Shown one piece after another: positions 1 through 8,790 of a DNA stretch of 64,000 nt. A program made the translations under genes and the position numbers. Position 1 is the stretch's first letter. Every line of letters starts with the position of its first letter. Source of the stretch: Nocardia panacis (lineage in GTDB: Bacteria; Actinomycetota; Actinomycetes; Mycobacteriales; Mycobacteriaceae). Location: positions 310,001 through 374,000 of the forward strand of contig NZ_QZFU01000019.1 of NCBI RefSeq assembly GCF_003598715.1, given 5' to 3'. Under the pieces are notes generated by a model. It saw only the letters and a program-made list of their open reading frames with translations, made no database searches and was not told where the DNA came from.

Positions 1-3000
1 CGCTCATCCGGCTCCGAGATGGCCTCCAACCCGATGAGCAGGGTGACACCCTTCTCCAACTGGACCCGGTGCTCCTCGCCGTGGCGCAGACCGTAGAAGA
101 ACTGGTTGGCCGACAGTCCGGTGGTGTTGCCGTACTTCTCCCGATGCGCCTCGAATTCGGCTGTGGGACCGGGGAACAGCAGACGGTTGAGGGTGGCGCG
201 CCGCTGCTCGGAGTCGCCCGCGAGGCCGGCCTCGTCGGCCGGGGTGAGCGCTGTCTCCGGTTTGGCGGGGCCGCGACCGTCGAGCGCGCGGCTGCGGAAC
301 GGTTCGGGCCAACCACCCGCCGGGGTGCCCAACTCGCCGCGCAGGAATCCGATCACCGAATCCGGGATGTCGTAGCGGGCCGGGTCGGCGGCGAAATCCT
401 CGATATCCACCCCGGTGCCGACCAGCGCGAGCGCCAGATCACCGACCACCTTGGATGAGGGCGTCACCTTGATGAGGCGACCGAGCAGCCTGTCCGCGGC
501 GGCGTATTTGGCCTCGACCTCCTCGAAGCGATCGCCGAGGCCCAGCGCGATGGCCTGTTGACGCAGGTTCGAGAGCTGACCGCCGGGAATCTCGTGAGTG
601 TAGACCCGACCGGTGGGCGCGGGCAGCCCGGATTCGAAGGGCGCGTACACCTTTCGCAGCGACTCCCAGTAGGGCTCGAGATCGCACACACTGCCCAGAT
701 CAAGGCCGGTGTCGTATTCGCTGTTGGCCGCGGCGGCGACGATGGCCGAGAGCGCGGGCTGGCTGGTGGTGCCCGCCATGGGCGAGCTCGCGCCGTCGAC
801 GGCGTCCGCGCCCGCCTGCCAGGCGGCGAGGTAGGTGGCCAACTGACCGCCCGGAGTGTCGTGGGTGTGCACATGGACCGGCAGATCGAAATTGGCGCGC
901 AGGGCGGTGACGAGTTTCGCGGCGGCGGGAGCCCGCAACAACCCGGCCATATCCTTGACCGCGAGCACGTGCGCGCCCGCGTCCACCATTTGCTCGGCGA
1001 GCTTCAGGTAGTAGTCCAGGGTGTAGAGGGTCTCGTTCGGGTTGGTCAGGTCGCCGGTGTAGCTCATGGCGACTTCGGCTATGGCCGTGCCGGTTTCGCG
1101 CACCGCGTCGATGGCGGGGCGCATCTGGTCCACATTGTTGAGCGCGTCGAAGATGCGGAAGATATCGATGCCGGTGGCGGTGGCCTCGGCGACGAAGGCG
1201 CGAGTGACCTGCTCCGGGTAGGGCGTGTAGCCGACGGTGTTGCGGCCGCGCAGCAGCATCTGCAGGCAGATATTCGGAATGGCCTCGCGCAGCGCGGCCA
1301 ACCGCTCCCACGGGTCCTCGTAGAGGAAGCGCAGCGCCACATCGTAGGTGGCCCCGCCCCATGCCTCGATGGACAGCAGCTCCGGAGTCAGCCGCGCGAC
1401 GTGGCCTGCGACATCGAGCAGGCCGTTGGTGCGCACGCGGGTTGCCAGCAGGGACTGGTGCGCGTCACGGAAGGTGGTGTCGGTGACACCGAGCGCGCGT
1501 TGGGCACGCAGATCACGCGCGAAACCCTCCGGGCCGAGGCGCAGCAGCCGCTGCCGCGAGCCGTCCGGCGGGGGGACGCTCAGGTCGATCGCGGGCAGCT
1601 TGTCGTGCGGGTAGACCTTGGTGGGGCGCTCACCGTGCGGTTTGTTGACGGTGACATCGGCCAGGTAGGTCAGGATCTTGGTGCCGCGGTCGGCCGAACC
1701 GCGCTGCGTGAGCAACTGGGGGCGCTCCTCGATGAACGAGGTGGTGACCCGGCCCGCGCCGAAATCCGGATCGTCGAGCACGGCGAGCAGGAACGGGATG
1801 TTGGTGGTGACGCCGCGAATGCGGAACTCCGCCAGCGCGCGCCGCGCCCTGGCCACCGCCGCGTCGAAATCGCGGCCGCGGCAGGTGAGTTTGACCAGCA
1901 TCGAGTCGAAGTGGGCACCGATCTCGGCGCCCAGGTTGGCTCCGCCGTCGAGTCGGATGCCCGCGCCGCCGGGGGTGCGGTAGGCGGTGATGCGGCCGGT
2001 GTCGGGGCGGAAGCCGTTGGCCGGATCCTCGGTGGTGATCCGGCACTGCAGGGCCGCGCCCCGGATGACGATCGAATCCTGGCTCAGGCCGAGGTCTTCC
2101 AGGGTTTCGCCCGCCGCGATGCGCAACTGCGCCTGGACCAGGTCCACATCGGTGATCTCCTCGGTGACCGTGTGCTCGACCTGGATGCGCGGATTCATCT
2201 CGATGAAGACGTGGTTGCCGCGCTCGTCGAGCAGGAATTCCACGGTGCCCGCGCAGCTGTAACCGATCTGTCTGGCGAAGGCCACGGCGTCGGCGCAGAT
2301 CCGTGCGCGCAGGGCGGGATTCAGATTGGGCGCGGGAGCCAGCTCGAGCACCTTCTGGTGGCGACGCTGCACCGAGCAGTCGCGCTCGAACAGGTGCATG
2401 ACATTGCCGTGCTGGTCGGCCAGGATCTGCACCTCGATGTGGCGCGGGTTGACCACGGCCTGTTCCAGGAAGACGGTGGGGTCGCCGAAGGCGGATTCGG
2501 CTTCGCGCGAGGCCGCCTCGATGGCTTCGCGCAACTGCTGCGGTTCGGCGACCCGGCGCATACCGCGCCCGCCGCCGCCCGCGACGGCCTTGACGAAGAT
2601 CGGAAACGTCAGATCCGCTGCGGCGGCGAGCAATTCGTCCGGGTCGGCGGATGGGGCGCTGGAGCGCAGCACCGGAAGACCCGCCGCGCGTGCCGCGTCG
2701 ATGGCGCGTGCCTTGTTGCCCGCCAACTCCAGGACCTCGGCCGTGGGGCCGATGAAGGTGATGCCCTCGCGGGCGCAGGCCGCCGCCAGATCCGGATTCT
2801 CCGACAGGAAGCCGTATCCCGGATAGATGGCGTCGGCGCCCGCCGTCTTGGCCGCCTCGATGATCGCCTCGATCGAGAGGTAGGCCCGGACCGGATGCCC
2901 CTTCTCGCCGATCTGGTAGGACTCGGCCGCCTTCATCCGGTGGACCGAGTTGCGGTCCTCGTAGGGGAAGACGGCCACGGTCCCGATGCCCAGCTCGTAG

Positions 3001-3062
3001 GCGGCGCGGAAGGCGCGGATGGCTATTTCGCCGCGGTTGGCAACCAAGACTTTGGAGAACAT
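1..3062 (-). CDS. pyc: Pyruvate carboxylase (3' end outside window)
   Basis: Biotin-dependent carboxylation of pyruvate to oxaloacetate, an anaplerotic cytoplasmic enzyme. About 1,020 of an expected 1,125-1,130 residues are present. The ATG at 3062 opens MFSKVLVANRGEIAIRAFRA, the standard start of a biotin carboxylase domain (about 1-450), with the glycine-rich ATP loop GGGGRGM near residue 165 and the ERDCSVQRRHQK segment. The carboxyltransferase domain (about 530-800) shows TTFRDAHQSLLATR and the active-site VKDMAGL. The biotinyl carrier domain should lie beyond coordinate 1. A single-chain enzyme rather than an acetyl-CoA-type carboxylase because both domains are fused in this order. Rv2967c (pca) occupies the matching place in M. 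tuberculosis, from memory. Confidence 0.97.
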   Translation of the reverse strand, partial: MFSKVLVANRGEIAIRAFRAAYELGIGTVAVFPYEDRNSVHRMKAAESYQIGEKGHPVRAYLSIEAIIEAAKTAGADAIYPGYGFLSENPDLAAACAREGITFIGPTAEVLELAGNKARAIDAARAAGLPVLRSSAPSADPDELLAAAADLTFPIFVKAVAGGGGRGMRRVAEPQQLREAIEAASREAESAFGDPTVFLEQAVVNPRHIEVQILADQHGNVMHLFERDCSVQRRHQKVLELAPAPNLNPALRARICADAVAFARQIGYSCAGTVEFLLDERGNHVFIEMNPRIQVEHTVTEEITDVDLVQAQLRIAAGETLEDLGLSQDSIVIRGAALQCRITTEDPANGFRPDTGRITAYRTPGGAGIRLDGGANLGAEIGAHFDSMLVKLTCRGRDFDAAVARARRALAEFRIRGVTTNIPFLLAVLDDPDFGAGRVTTSFIEERPQLLTQRGSADRGTKILTYLADVTVNKPHGERPTKVYPHDKLPAIDLSVPPPDGSRQRLLRLGPEGFARDLRAQRALGVTDTTFRDAHQSLLATRVRTNGLLDVAGHVARLTPELLSIEAWGGATYDVALRFLYEDPWERLAALREAIPNICLQMLLRGRNTVGYTPYPEQVTRAFVAEATATGIDIFRIFDALNNVDQMRPAIDAVRETGTAIAEVAMSYTGDLTNPNETLYTLDYYLKLAEQMVDAGAHVLAVKDMAGLLRAPAAAKLVTALRANFDLPVHVHTHDTPGGQLATYLAAWQAGADAVDGASSPMAGTTSQPALSAIVAAAANSEYDTGLDLGSVCDLEPYWESLRKVYAPFESGLPAPTGRVYTHEIPGGQLSNLRQQAIALGLGDRFEEVEAKYAAADRLLGRLIKVTPSSKVVGDLALALVGTGVDIEDFAADPARYDIPDSVIGFLRGELGTPAGGWPEPFRSRALDGRGPAKPETALTPADEAGLAGDSEQRRATLNRLLFPGPTAEFEAHREKYGNTTGLSANQFFYGLRHGEEHRVQLEKGVTLLIGLEAISEPDE

Positions 3063-3102
3063 TCGCCTAAGGTACCCGGACCGGCGACGAGCACAATCGC
3101 GG

Positions 3103-3146
3103 AAGGGGCCTTCGCAGACATCTTCACAAGAAGACTTGGCCCCCTT
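3103..3146 (-). terminator. Stem-loop downstream of the glycosyltransferase gene
   Basis: The arms AAGGGGCC (3103-3110) and GGCCCCCTT (3138-3146) can pair with one bulged base. It lies between the stop of the family 2 glycosyltransferase gene and the pyc start. There is no clear T-run, so this is a moderate terminator candidate. Confidence 0.45.
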
Positions 3147-3166
3147 GCGAAGATGGCTAATCTCGG

Positions 3167-4042
3167 CTAGTTGAACCGCAGCGTCCGGTGCCGAAACCCG
3201 CCGCGCAGTTGCCCCACCGCGAGACCGAGCAGCAAACCGCGCTCCTCGTCGACCAGTCCGCGCGCCGTCGCGATACTGCCCATCCGGACCAGTAGTTCGC
3301 GCAAGCGGATCTCGGGCAGCCCATTGTCGGGAAAGTTCGCGTTGAGTCGGGCCAATCCGATACCCCGGCTGCGGCCCTGTCGGAATCCGGGCGCGAATCC
3401 GGGGCGATAGCGGTAGGCCATCAGCGCTTCGGGCAGGAATCCGGTGCGATATCCCGCGACGTGCGCGCGCCAGCCGAATTCCACATCCTCGTTCGCCGCG
3501 TAGGTGATATCCATCCCATCGAGCTTGCGATAGATATCGGCGCGGACGGCAAGGCTCGTGGTGACGAGCACAGGCGCGAAGACGCCCTCGGGCTGGAATC
3601 GTTCCGGCGGCGGCACCTCGGCGACGGCACGTGGGTTGTCGACATTGAGGGTGCGCCCCTCCACGGCGGAGCAGACCAGGTCGTAGCCCTCGTCCAGGAA
3701 TTCGACCAACCGCCGGACCCAGGACGGATACGCCCGGTCGTCGTGGTCGCAGAACAGCAGGATCTCCCCCGTAGCCGCCGCCGCGCCGACGTTGCGGGCA
3801 TGGGCCGCGCCGGGATGCTGTGCGGCATATACCCATTTCAGCTTCAGACGGTCGCGCAGCCGATGCCCATTGATATATTGCCGCAGGAATTCGGGGCTCC
3901 CATTGTCGGCAATAATCACCTCGATCGGGCCGATATGATCCTGCGCCGCCAAGGCCTCCAGTTGAACATCCAGCAAATCCCGGCCGTCGACCGAAGAAAT
4001 AAGCACCGGAATGACGATCGAGATCGATCGCGGAACCACCAC
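3167..4042 (-). CDS. Family 2 glycosyltransferase
   Basis: A GT-A fold glycosyltransferase of 291 residues that probably transfers a sugar from a nucleotide donor; the acceptor is unknown. Near the N-terminus SISIVIPVL is the usual first strand of the fold, followed by EVIIADNGS (nucleotide binding). The metal-binding DxD motif is CDHDD near residue 100. NEDVEFGWR near residue 180 carries the expected ED catalytic pair. No membrane segment is seen. The start is one of two adjacent GTG codons (4042 or 4039) after a weak GGTGGG Shine-Dalgarno sequence. It is followed by pyc on the same strand but separated by a stem-loop, so it is probably its own unit. Confidence 0.85.
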   Translation of the reverse strand: MVVPRSISIVIPVLISSVDGRDLLDVQLEALAAQDHIGPIEVIIADNGSPEFLRQYINGHRLRDRLKLKWVYAAQHPGAAHARNVGAAAATGEILLFCDHDDRAYPSWVRRLVEFLDEGYDLVCSAVEGRTLNVDNPRAVAEVPPPERFQPEGVFAPVLVTTSLAVRADIYRKLDGMDITYAANEDVEFGWRAHVAGYRTGFLPEALMAYRYRPGFAPGFRQGRSRGIGLARLNANFPDNGLPEIRLRELLVRMGSIATARGLVDEERGLLLGLAVGQLRGGFRHRTLRFN

Positions 4043-4339
4043 TATCCCACCATTTCACACCAAGTCGGGGACTAACTCTGCCCGAGATGAAAGGAAATCT
4101 AACCCATAAATTGCCGAGCAGGTTTACCGGGAACGAGTGACGCTGGTCACATGAAGCACCGATTACGGTGCAATGCCTATCAATCCAGCGACGATTCGGC
4201 TACAGCACTCGAAACGCAACGCTCGCCGCGCGAGGCTCCTTCGCGCGCACCGTCGATTCGGCCCGAGTGCGGACGCCGCGCGGCGCACCGGCTACCCTGG
4301 ACAACGCAGCTGGTTCACCGGCGCGCCACGAGATGGAGC
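4043..4339. other. Intergenic stretch upstream of the metE riboswitch
   Basis: This sequence between the divergent glycosyltransferase and metE units shows no convincing gene. It must hold both promoters. The first 110 bases are distinctly more AT-rich than the surroundings, consistent with promoter DNA, but I could not assign -35/-10 boxes with confidence. Confidence 0.4.
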
Positions 4340-4575
4340 CCCTACGTCGCGCCCCGGTGTCGAATCCGCCCTCCGGTCCGCCGGAAGACGGAGAGAGGGA
4401 ACCCGGTGAGAATCCGGGACTGTCCCGCAGCGGTGAGCGGGAACGACCGCCGTCATCAAGCACTGGGCTCATCCCCGGGAAGCGACGGCCAGTAGGACCA
4501 CCGGCCCAAGCCGGGCGGCCGAGATCGGCCGCGGCCCGCGAGTCCGAAGACCTGCCCGCTGTGCCGGATACGCCG
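4340..4575 (+). ncRNA. Cobalamin (B12) riboswitch
   Basis: The 5' untranslated region of metE has the conserved cobalamin riboswitch core. The segment GGGAACCCGGTGAGAATCCG (from about 4399) followed by CTGTCCCGCAGCGGTGAGCG is the typical element, then GGGAAGCGACGGCCAGTAGG from about 4479, and the B12 box GAGTCCGAAGACCTGCC near 4541-4557. The element sits about 150 bases before metE, the cobalamin-independent synthase. Known logic for this arrangement is that bound B12 switches the gene off when the B12-dependent MetH can work. The edges are approximate. Confidence 0.93.
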
Positions 4576-4722
4576 TATCCGGCGGCCACCGCCTCGTGGA
4601 TTGGGCGCGCGGACACGGGATTTCGCCGGATCGTCCCCGGTTTCTGGGCTCTGTTTCGGCATCTTCTGTCCTCCGCGGCCTGCGGCGTTGGTTGAACCTC
4701 CTACGCACATGGAGCACACAAC

Positions 4723-6999
4723 GTGACTGTTTCGCACACACCGTTCACCGCGACGGTTCTCGGACTCCCGCGGGTGGGGCCGCGACGAGAACTCAAGCGC
4801 GCCACCGAGTCCTACTGGGCCGGACGCATCGCCGCCGACGATCTGCACGTCGTCGCGCGCGATCTGCGCCGCGCACAGTTGACCGAATTGCATTCCGCCG
4901 GAATGGATTCGGTCCCGGTCGGGACGTTCTCCTACTACGATCAAATGCTCGACACCGCCGTACTGCTCGGCGCGCTGCCGCCCAGGGTCGCGGGTATCGC
5001 CGACGATCTGGACCGGTACTTCGCCGCCGCGCGCGGCACCGATTCGGTCGAACCCTTGGAGATGACCAAGTGGTTCGACACCAACTACCACTACCTGGTG
5101 CCCGAAATCGATGCGGACACCGTCTTCGCGCTGCATCCGCAGAAGTTGCTCGCCGAACTGGACGAGGCGCGCGAACTCGGCGTCCCGGCCCGGCCGGTGG
5201 TGATCGGGCCGATCACCTTCCTGAAGCTGGCCAAGGCCGCCGCCGACCAATCCGGCGGCGAGGTGCTCGACCGGGTGGCCGAGCTGATTCCGCTCTATGT
5301 CGATCTGCTCGGTCGGCTGGCCGCCGCAGGCGCGCAGTGGGTACAGATCGATGAGCCGGTGCTCGTCACTGATCTCAGCGAGCAAGAGATCGCGCTGGTG
5401 CGGCGGACCTACATCGAACTGGCCGCCGCCGCCGACCGGCCGGCCATCCTGGTGGCCACCTACTTCGGCAGCACCGGCCCGGCTCTTGCCGCACTGGCGG
5501 ACACCCCGGTCGAGGGCATAGCGCTCGACTTCGTCTCGGGCAGCACGGTTTCCGAAGTGGCGGCGGTGCCCGCGCTGGCGAGCAAACTGCTGGTCGCGGG
5601 CGTGGTCGACGGACGCAATGTGTGGCGCACCGATCTGGATCGGGCGCTGGCCACGCTCGGCGAACTGCGGGGCGCGGCCGGATCGCTGGCGGTGTCGAGT
5701 TCCTGCTCGCTGCTGCACGTGCCCTACGGCCTCGCGGCCGAGACCGCGCTCGACGAGCACCTGCGGTCCTGGCTGTCCTTCGGCGCGGAGAAGATCGTCG
5801 AGGTCCAGGTGCTGGCCGCCGGAATCGGCAAGGGCGCAGATTCGATCGAGTACCGGTTGACGGCCGCACGCAACGCGCTGGCCGTGCGAGCGCAGGATCC
5901 CCGACTGCATGATCCGAAGGTGCGCGCCAGGCTCGACGCGCTGGGTCCGGAGTCGATCCGGCGGGCCTCGGCCGCGCACCGACGCGAACTGCAGGCCGAG
6001 CGGCTGCACCTGCCAACGCTGCCCACCACCACCATCGGCTCCTACCCGCAGACCGCGGCGATCCGACTGGCCAGGGCCGCGCTGGGCAAAGGCGAGATCG
6101 ACCAGGCCGAATACCGCGAGCGGATGCGTGCCGAGATCGCCGATGTGGTCGCGCTGCAGGAGGATCTGGGTCTGGACGTGCTGGTGCACGGCGAACCCGA
6201 GCGCAATGACATGGTGCAGTACTTCGCCGAGCAGCTCGACGGTTTCGCCGCCACCGAGCACGGCTGGGTGCAGTCCTACGGCACCCGCTGCGTGCGCCCG
6301 CCGATCCTGTTCGGCGATGTGGCCCGCCCGGCCGCGATGACCGTCGACTGGATCACCTACGCTCAGTCGCTGACGAAGAAGCCGGTCAAGGGCATGCTCA
6401 CCGGTCCGGTCACCATTCTGGCCTGGTCGTTCGTGCGCGACGATCAGCCGCTGGGGGATTCGGCGCGGCAGGTGGCGCTGGCCATCCGCGACGAGACGGT
6501 GGACCTGCAGGCGGCGGGTATCGGCATCGTGCAGGTGGACGAGCCCGCACTGCGCGAGCTGCTGCCGCTGCGCGCCGCCGATCAGCCCGCCTATCTGGAG
6601 TGGTCGGTCAATGCCTTCCGGCTGGCCACCTCCGGCGTCGCGGACACCACCCAGATCCACACCCATCTCTGCTATTCGGAGTTCGGTGAGGTCATCGACG
6701 CCATCGCGGGTCTGGACGCGGATGTGACCTCGATCAAGGCGGCCCGCTCGCATATGGAGGTGCTCGACGACCTGAACGCGGCGGGCTTCGATCTGGGTGT
6801 GGGGCCGGGTGTCTACGATATCCACTCCCCGCGGGTGCCCAGTGTCGAGGAGATCACCGCTTCGCTCCGGGCGGCGCTGAAAGCCGTTCCGGCCGAGCGT
6901 CTTTGGGTGAACCCGGACTGCGGCCTGAAGACCAGGGGCACGGCGGAGGTGACGGCCTCGCTGCGCAATATGGTCGCGGCCGTCAAGGCGGTGCGCTGA
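4723..6999 (+). CDS. metE: Cobalamin-independent methionine synthase
   Basis: Transfers a methyl group from 5-methyltetrahydropteroyl-triglutamate to homocysteine, the last step of methionine synthesis. At 758 residues it has the normal MetE length, with an N-terminal barrel (about 1-380) and a catalytic C-terminal barrel (about 430-758) that opens with TTTIGSYPQT. Zinc and homocysteine ligands are seen in IHTHLCYSEF and NPDCGLKTRG. The ATG at 4723 follows the cobalamin riboswitch, which should repress the gene when B12 is plentiful. It stands alone, with the next gene 60 bases downstream. Confidence 0.98.
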   Translation: MTVSHTPFTATVLGLPRVGPRRELKRATESYWAGRIAADDLHVVARDLRRAQLTELHSAGMDSVPVGTFSYYDQMLDTAVLLGALPPRVAGIADDLDRYFAAARGTDSVEPLEMTKWFDTNYHYLVPEIDADTVFALHPQKLLAELDEARELGVPARPVVIGPITFLKLAKAAADQSGGEVLDRVAELIPLYVDLLGRLAAAGAQWVQIDEPVLVTDLSEQEIALVRRTYIELAAAADRPAILVATYFGSTGPALAALADTPVEGIALDFVSGSTVSEVAAVPALASKLLVAGVVDGRNVWRTDLDRALATLGELRGAAGSLAVSSSCSLLHVPYGLAAETALDEHLRSWLSFGAEKIVEVQVLAAGIGKGADSIEYRLTAARNALAVRAQDPRLHDPKVRARLDALGPESIRRASAAHRRELQAERLHLPTLPTTTIGSYPQTAAIRLARAALGKGEIDQAEYRERMRAEIADVVALQEDLGLDVLVHGEPERNDMVQYFAEQLDGFAATEHGWVQSYGTRCVRPPILFGDVARPAAMTVDWITYAQSLTKKPVKGMLTGPVTILAWSFVRDDQPLGDSARQVALAIRDETVDLQAAGIGIVQVDEPALRELLPLRAADQPAYLEWSVNAFRLATSGVADTTQIHTHLCYSEFGEVIDAIAGLDADVTSIKAARSHMEVLDDLNAAGFDLGVGPGVYDIHSPRVPSVEEITASLRAALKAVPAERLWVNPDCGLKTRGTAEVTASLRNMVAAVKAVR

Positions 7000-7060
7000 A
7001 CCGTGGCGGCGCGGACCCCGGACCGATCGCGTCCGGGGTCCGCCCCCGTAGGGTGGCGGC

Positions 7061-7237
7061 ATGACCGCCGAAGAACCCTTGCGCTACCGACTCATCACCG
7101 GTGTGGACGACGCCGAATTCTGCTCCAGGATCAGCAGCCTGCTCGAACAGGGCTATCGCCTCTACGGCTCCCCCGCCGTGACCTTCGACGGTGCGAATGT
7201 GATTGCCGCGCAAGCGGTCATTCTCGACGCACCGTAG
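7061..7237 (+). CDS. DUF1737-type small protein
   Basis: A 58-residue protein starting MTAEEPLRYRLITGVDDAEF and containing ISSLLEQGYRLYGSPAVTFD and AAQAVI. This is the typical layout of the small DUF1737 domain, in which a leading YRLITG strand is followed by a helix, G(Y/W)xLyGsP and a last strand. The function is unknown. The gene lies between metE and ramB on the same strand, 61 bases after metE, so it could be read through from it. Codon usage is normal for the window. Confidence 0.8.
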   Translation: MTAEEPLRYRLITGVDDAEFCSRISSLLEQGYRLYGSPAVTFDGANVIAAQAVILDAP

Positions 7238-7330
7238 CGACCAACCGCCCACTTCGCACGCTACGCATCGGTAGATTTGCCGCGAAACCGCTTGCGACAG
7301 CAGTTTTGGCCGGCGAGAACCGGGGGTTGT

Positions 7331-7345
7331 GCAAGGTTTGCGAAG
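7331..7345 (+). promoter_or_regulatory. Possible RamB autoregulatory box
   Basis: The sequence GCAAGGTTTGCGAAG contains the core TTTGCGAA at 7337-7344. It lies about 30 bases before the ramB start. The RamB box of Corynebacterium, as I recall it, has a TTTGC(A/G)AA core, and RamB there represses its own gene. A weaker TTTGC occurs near 7276. Confidence 0.5.
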
Positions 7346-7375
7346 AATGGGGACTACCATCTTGGCGTGCGCAAG

Positions 7376-8788
7376 ATGTACGCGGGCGCCCGTCTTCGAC
7401 GGTTGCGCGAGGAACGCCGGATGACCCAGGCGGCGCTGGCCAAATCCCTGGATCTCTCGCCCAGCTACCTCAATCAGCTCGAGCGCGATCAGCGGCCGCT
7501 GACCATACCGGTGCTGCTCAAACTCAATTCCACCTTCGACCTCGATGTCCAGTTCTTCGCCGCCGACGCCAACGCCCGCCTGGTCTCGGATCTGCACGAG
7601 GTGCTGGTGGACGCGGCGGGCGGCGACGCGGCGCCGATGACCGAGGTCGAGGAATTGGCCACCCGGCTGCCCGAGGTGGCCAAGATGGTGGTCGCCATGC
7701 ATCGCAGGCTGCGCGCGGCCACCGACCAGTTGGATCTGCTCTCCGCCAGGGTCTCCGCGCCGAGCGGCCCACCCGGCGTACCCATGCCGTACGAGGATGT
7801 GCGCGACTTCTTCTACGACCACCACAATCACATTCCGACCCTCGATCTGGCCGCCGAGCAGTTGTTCGAGGAGTCCGGCCTGACCATCGGCTCACTGGAT
7901 CGCCAGTTGGCCAGGGTCGCCGAGGAGCGGGCAGGGGTGACGGTGCTGGTGCGCGGCGACGGCGCGGATCCCTCGATTCCCAAGCGGCACTACGATCCCG
8001 ATACCCGCACCCTGACCCTGGCCCGCCGGCTGCGGCCCGGTCAGCGCGCCTTCCAGATCGCCACCACGCTCGGACAACTGCTGTACAGCAAGGAGATCGA
8101 CGCCGTCCTGAATGAGACTCCGTCGCTCACCGGCGAATCCAGGACCCTGGCGCGCATCGGCCTGGCCAACTACTTCGCGGGCGCGCTGGTGCTGCCCTAC
8201 GGTCGCTTCCTGCGTTCGGCCGAGGAACTCCGCTACGACATCGATCTGCTCGGCCTGCGCTTCGAGGTCGGATTCGAGACCATCTGCCACCGGTTGAGCA
8301 CCTTGCAGCGGCAGGGTCAGCGCGGGGTGCCGTTCTTCTTCGTGCGCACCGACCGCGCTGGCAATATCTCGAAACGCCAGTCCGCCACCGCGTTCCACTT
8401 CTCCAGAGTCGGCGGTAGCTGTCCGCTGTGGGTGGTGCACGAGGCGTTCGCCCGTCCCGGCCGCATCCTCACCCAGCTCGCCGAGATGCCCGACGGCCGC
8501 CGCTACCTGTGGATCGCCCGCACCGCGCTCACCGCGCCGAGCGGATTCGGCACGGCCACCAAGAATTTCGCCATCGGCCTCGGCTGCGATATCGAATACG
8601 CCGAGCGCCTGGTGTATTCCACCGGGATGCAACTGGACAATCCGGCCGCGAGCGTTCCGATCGGGGCCGGTTGCAAGGTGTGCGAGCGTCCCTCCTGCCC
8701 GCAGCGCGCCTTCCCGCAGATCGGCGCGCCGCTCGCGGTCGCCGAGAACACCAGCACCGATTTGCCCTATCCCGGTATCGGCCGCTGA
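7376..8788 (+). CDS. ramB: RamB-family transcriptional regulator of acetate/propionate metabolism
   Basis: A 470-residue regulator with an N-terminal XRE helix-turn-helix (about 5-60: LRRLREERRMTQAALAKSLD, then LSPSYLNQLE), a central ImmA/IrrE-like region and a C-terminal short-chain fatty acyl regulator domain. The last part carries the cysteine pattern GAGCKVCERPSCPQRAFP. RamB proteins in Corynebacterium and Mycobacterium control glyoxylate-shunt and acetate genes. The start is taken as the ATG at 7376; a GTG at 7367 is in frame and possible. A TTTGCGAA motif sits just upstream. The gene is convergent with recG, with two bases between the stops. Confidence 0.9.
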   Translation: MYAGARLRRLREERRMTQAALAKSLDLSPSYLNQLERDQRPLTIPVLLKLNSTFDLDVQFFAADANARLVSDLHEVLVDAAGGDAAPMTEVEELATRLPEVAKMVVAMHRRLRAATDQLDLLSARVSAPSGPPGVPMPYEDVRDFFYDHHNHIPTLDLAAEQLFEESGLTIGSLDRQLARVAEERAGVTVLVRGDGADPSIPKRHYDPDTRTLTLARRLRPGQRAFQIATTLGQLLYSKEIDAVLNETPSLTGESRTLARIGLANYFAGALVLPYGRFLRSAEELRYDIDLLGLRFEVGFETICHRLSTLQRQGQRGVPFFFVRTDRAGNISKRQSATAFHFSRVGGSCPLWVVHEAFARPGRILTQLAEMPDGRRYLWIARTALTAPSGFGTATKNFAIGLGCDIEYAERLVYSTGMQLDNPAASVPIGAGCKVCERPSCPQRAFPQIGAPLAVAENTSTDLPYPGIGR

Positions 8789-8790
8789 AT

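Noticed and set aside
558..3170. Long open frame on the plus strand opposite pyc
   Set aside because: Antisense to a clear pyruvate carboxylase; composition Gly/Arg-rich without family motifs. A codon-bias shadow of high-GC DNA.
4456..7062. Long minus-strand open frame opposite metE
   Set aside because: Antisense to metE and the riboswitch; His/Arg-rich, no recognisable domain.
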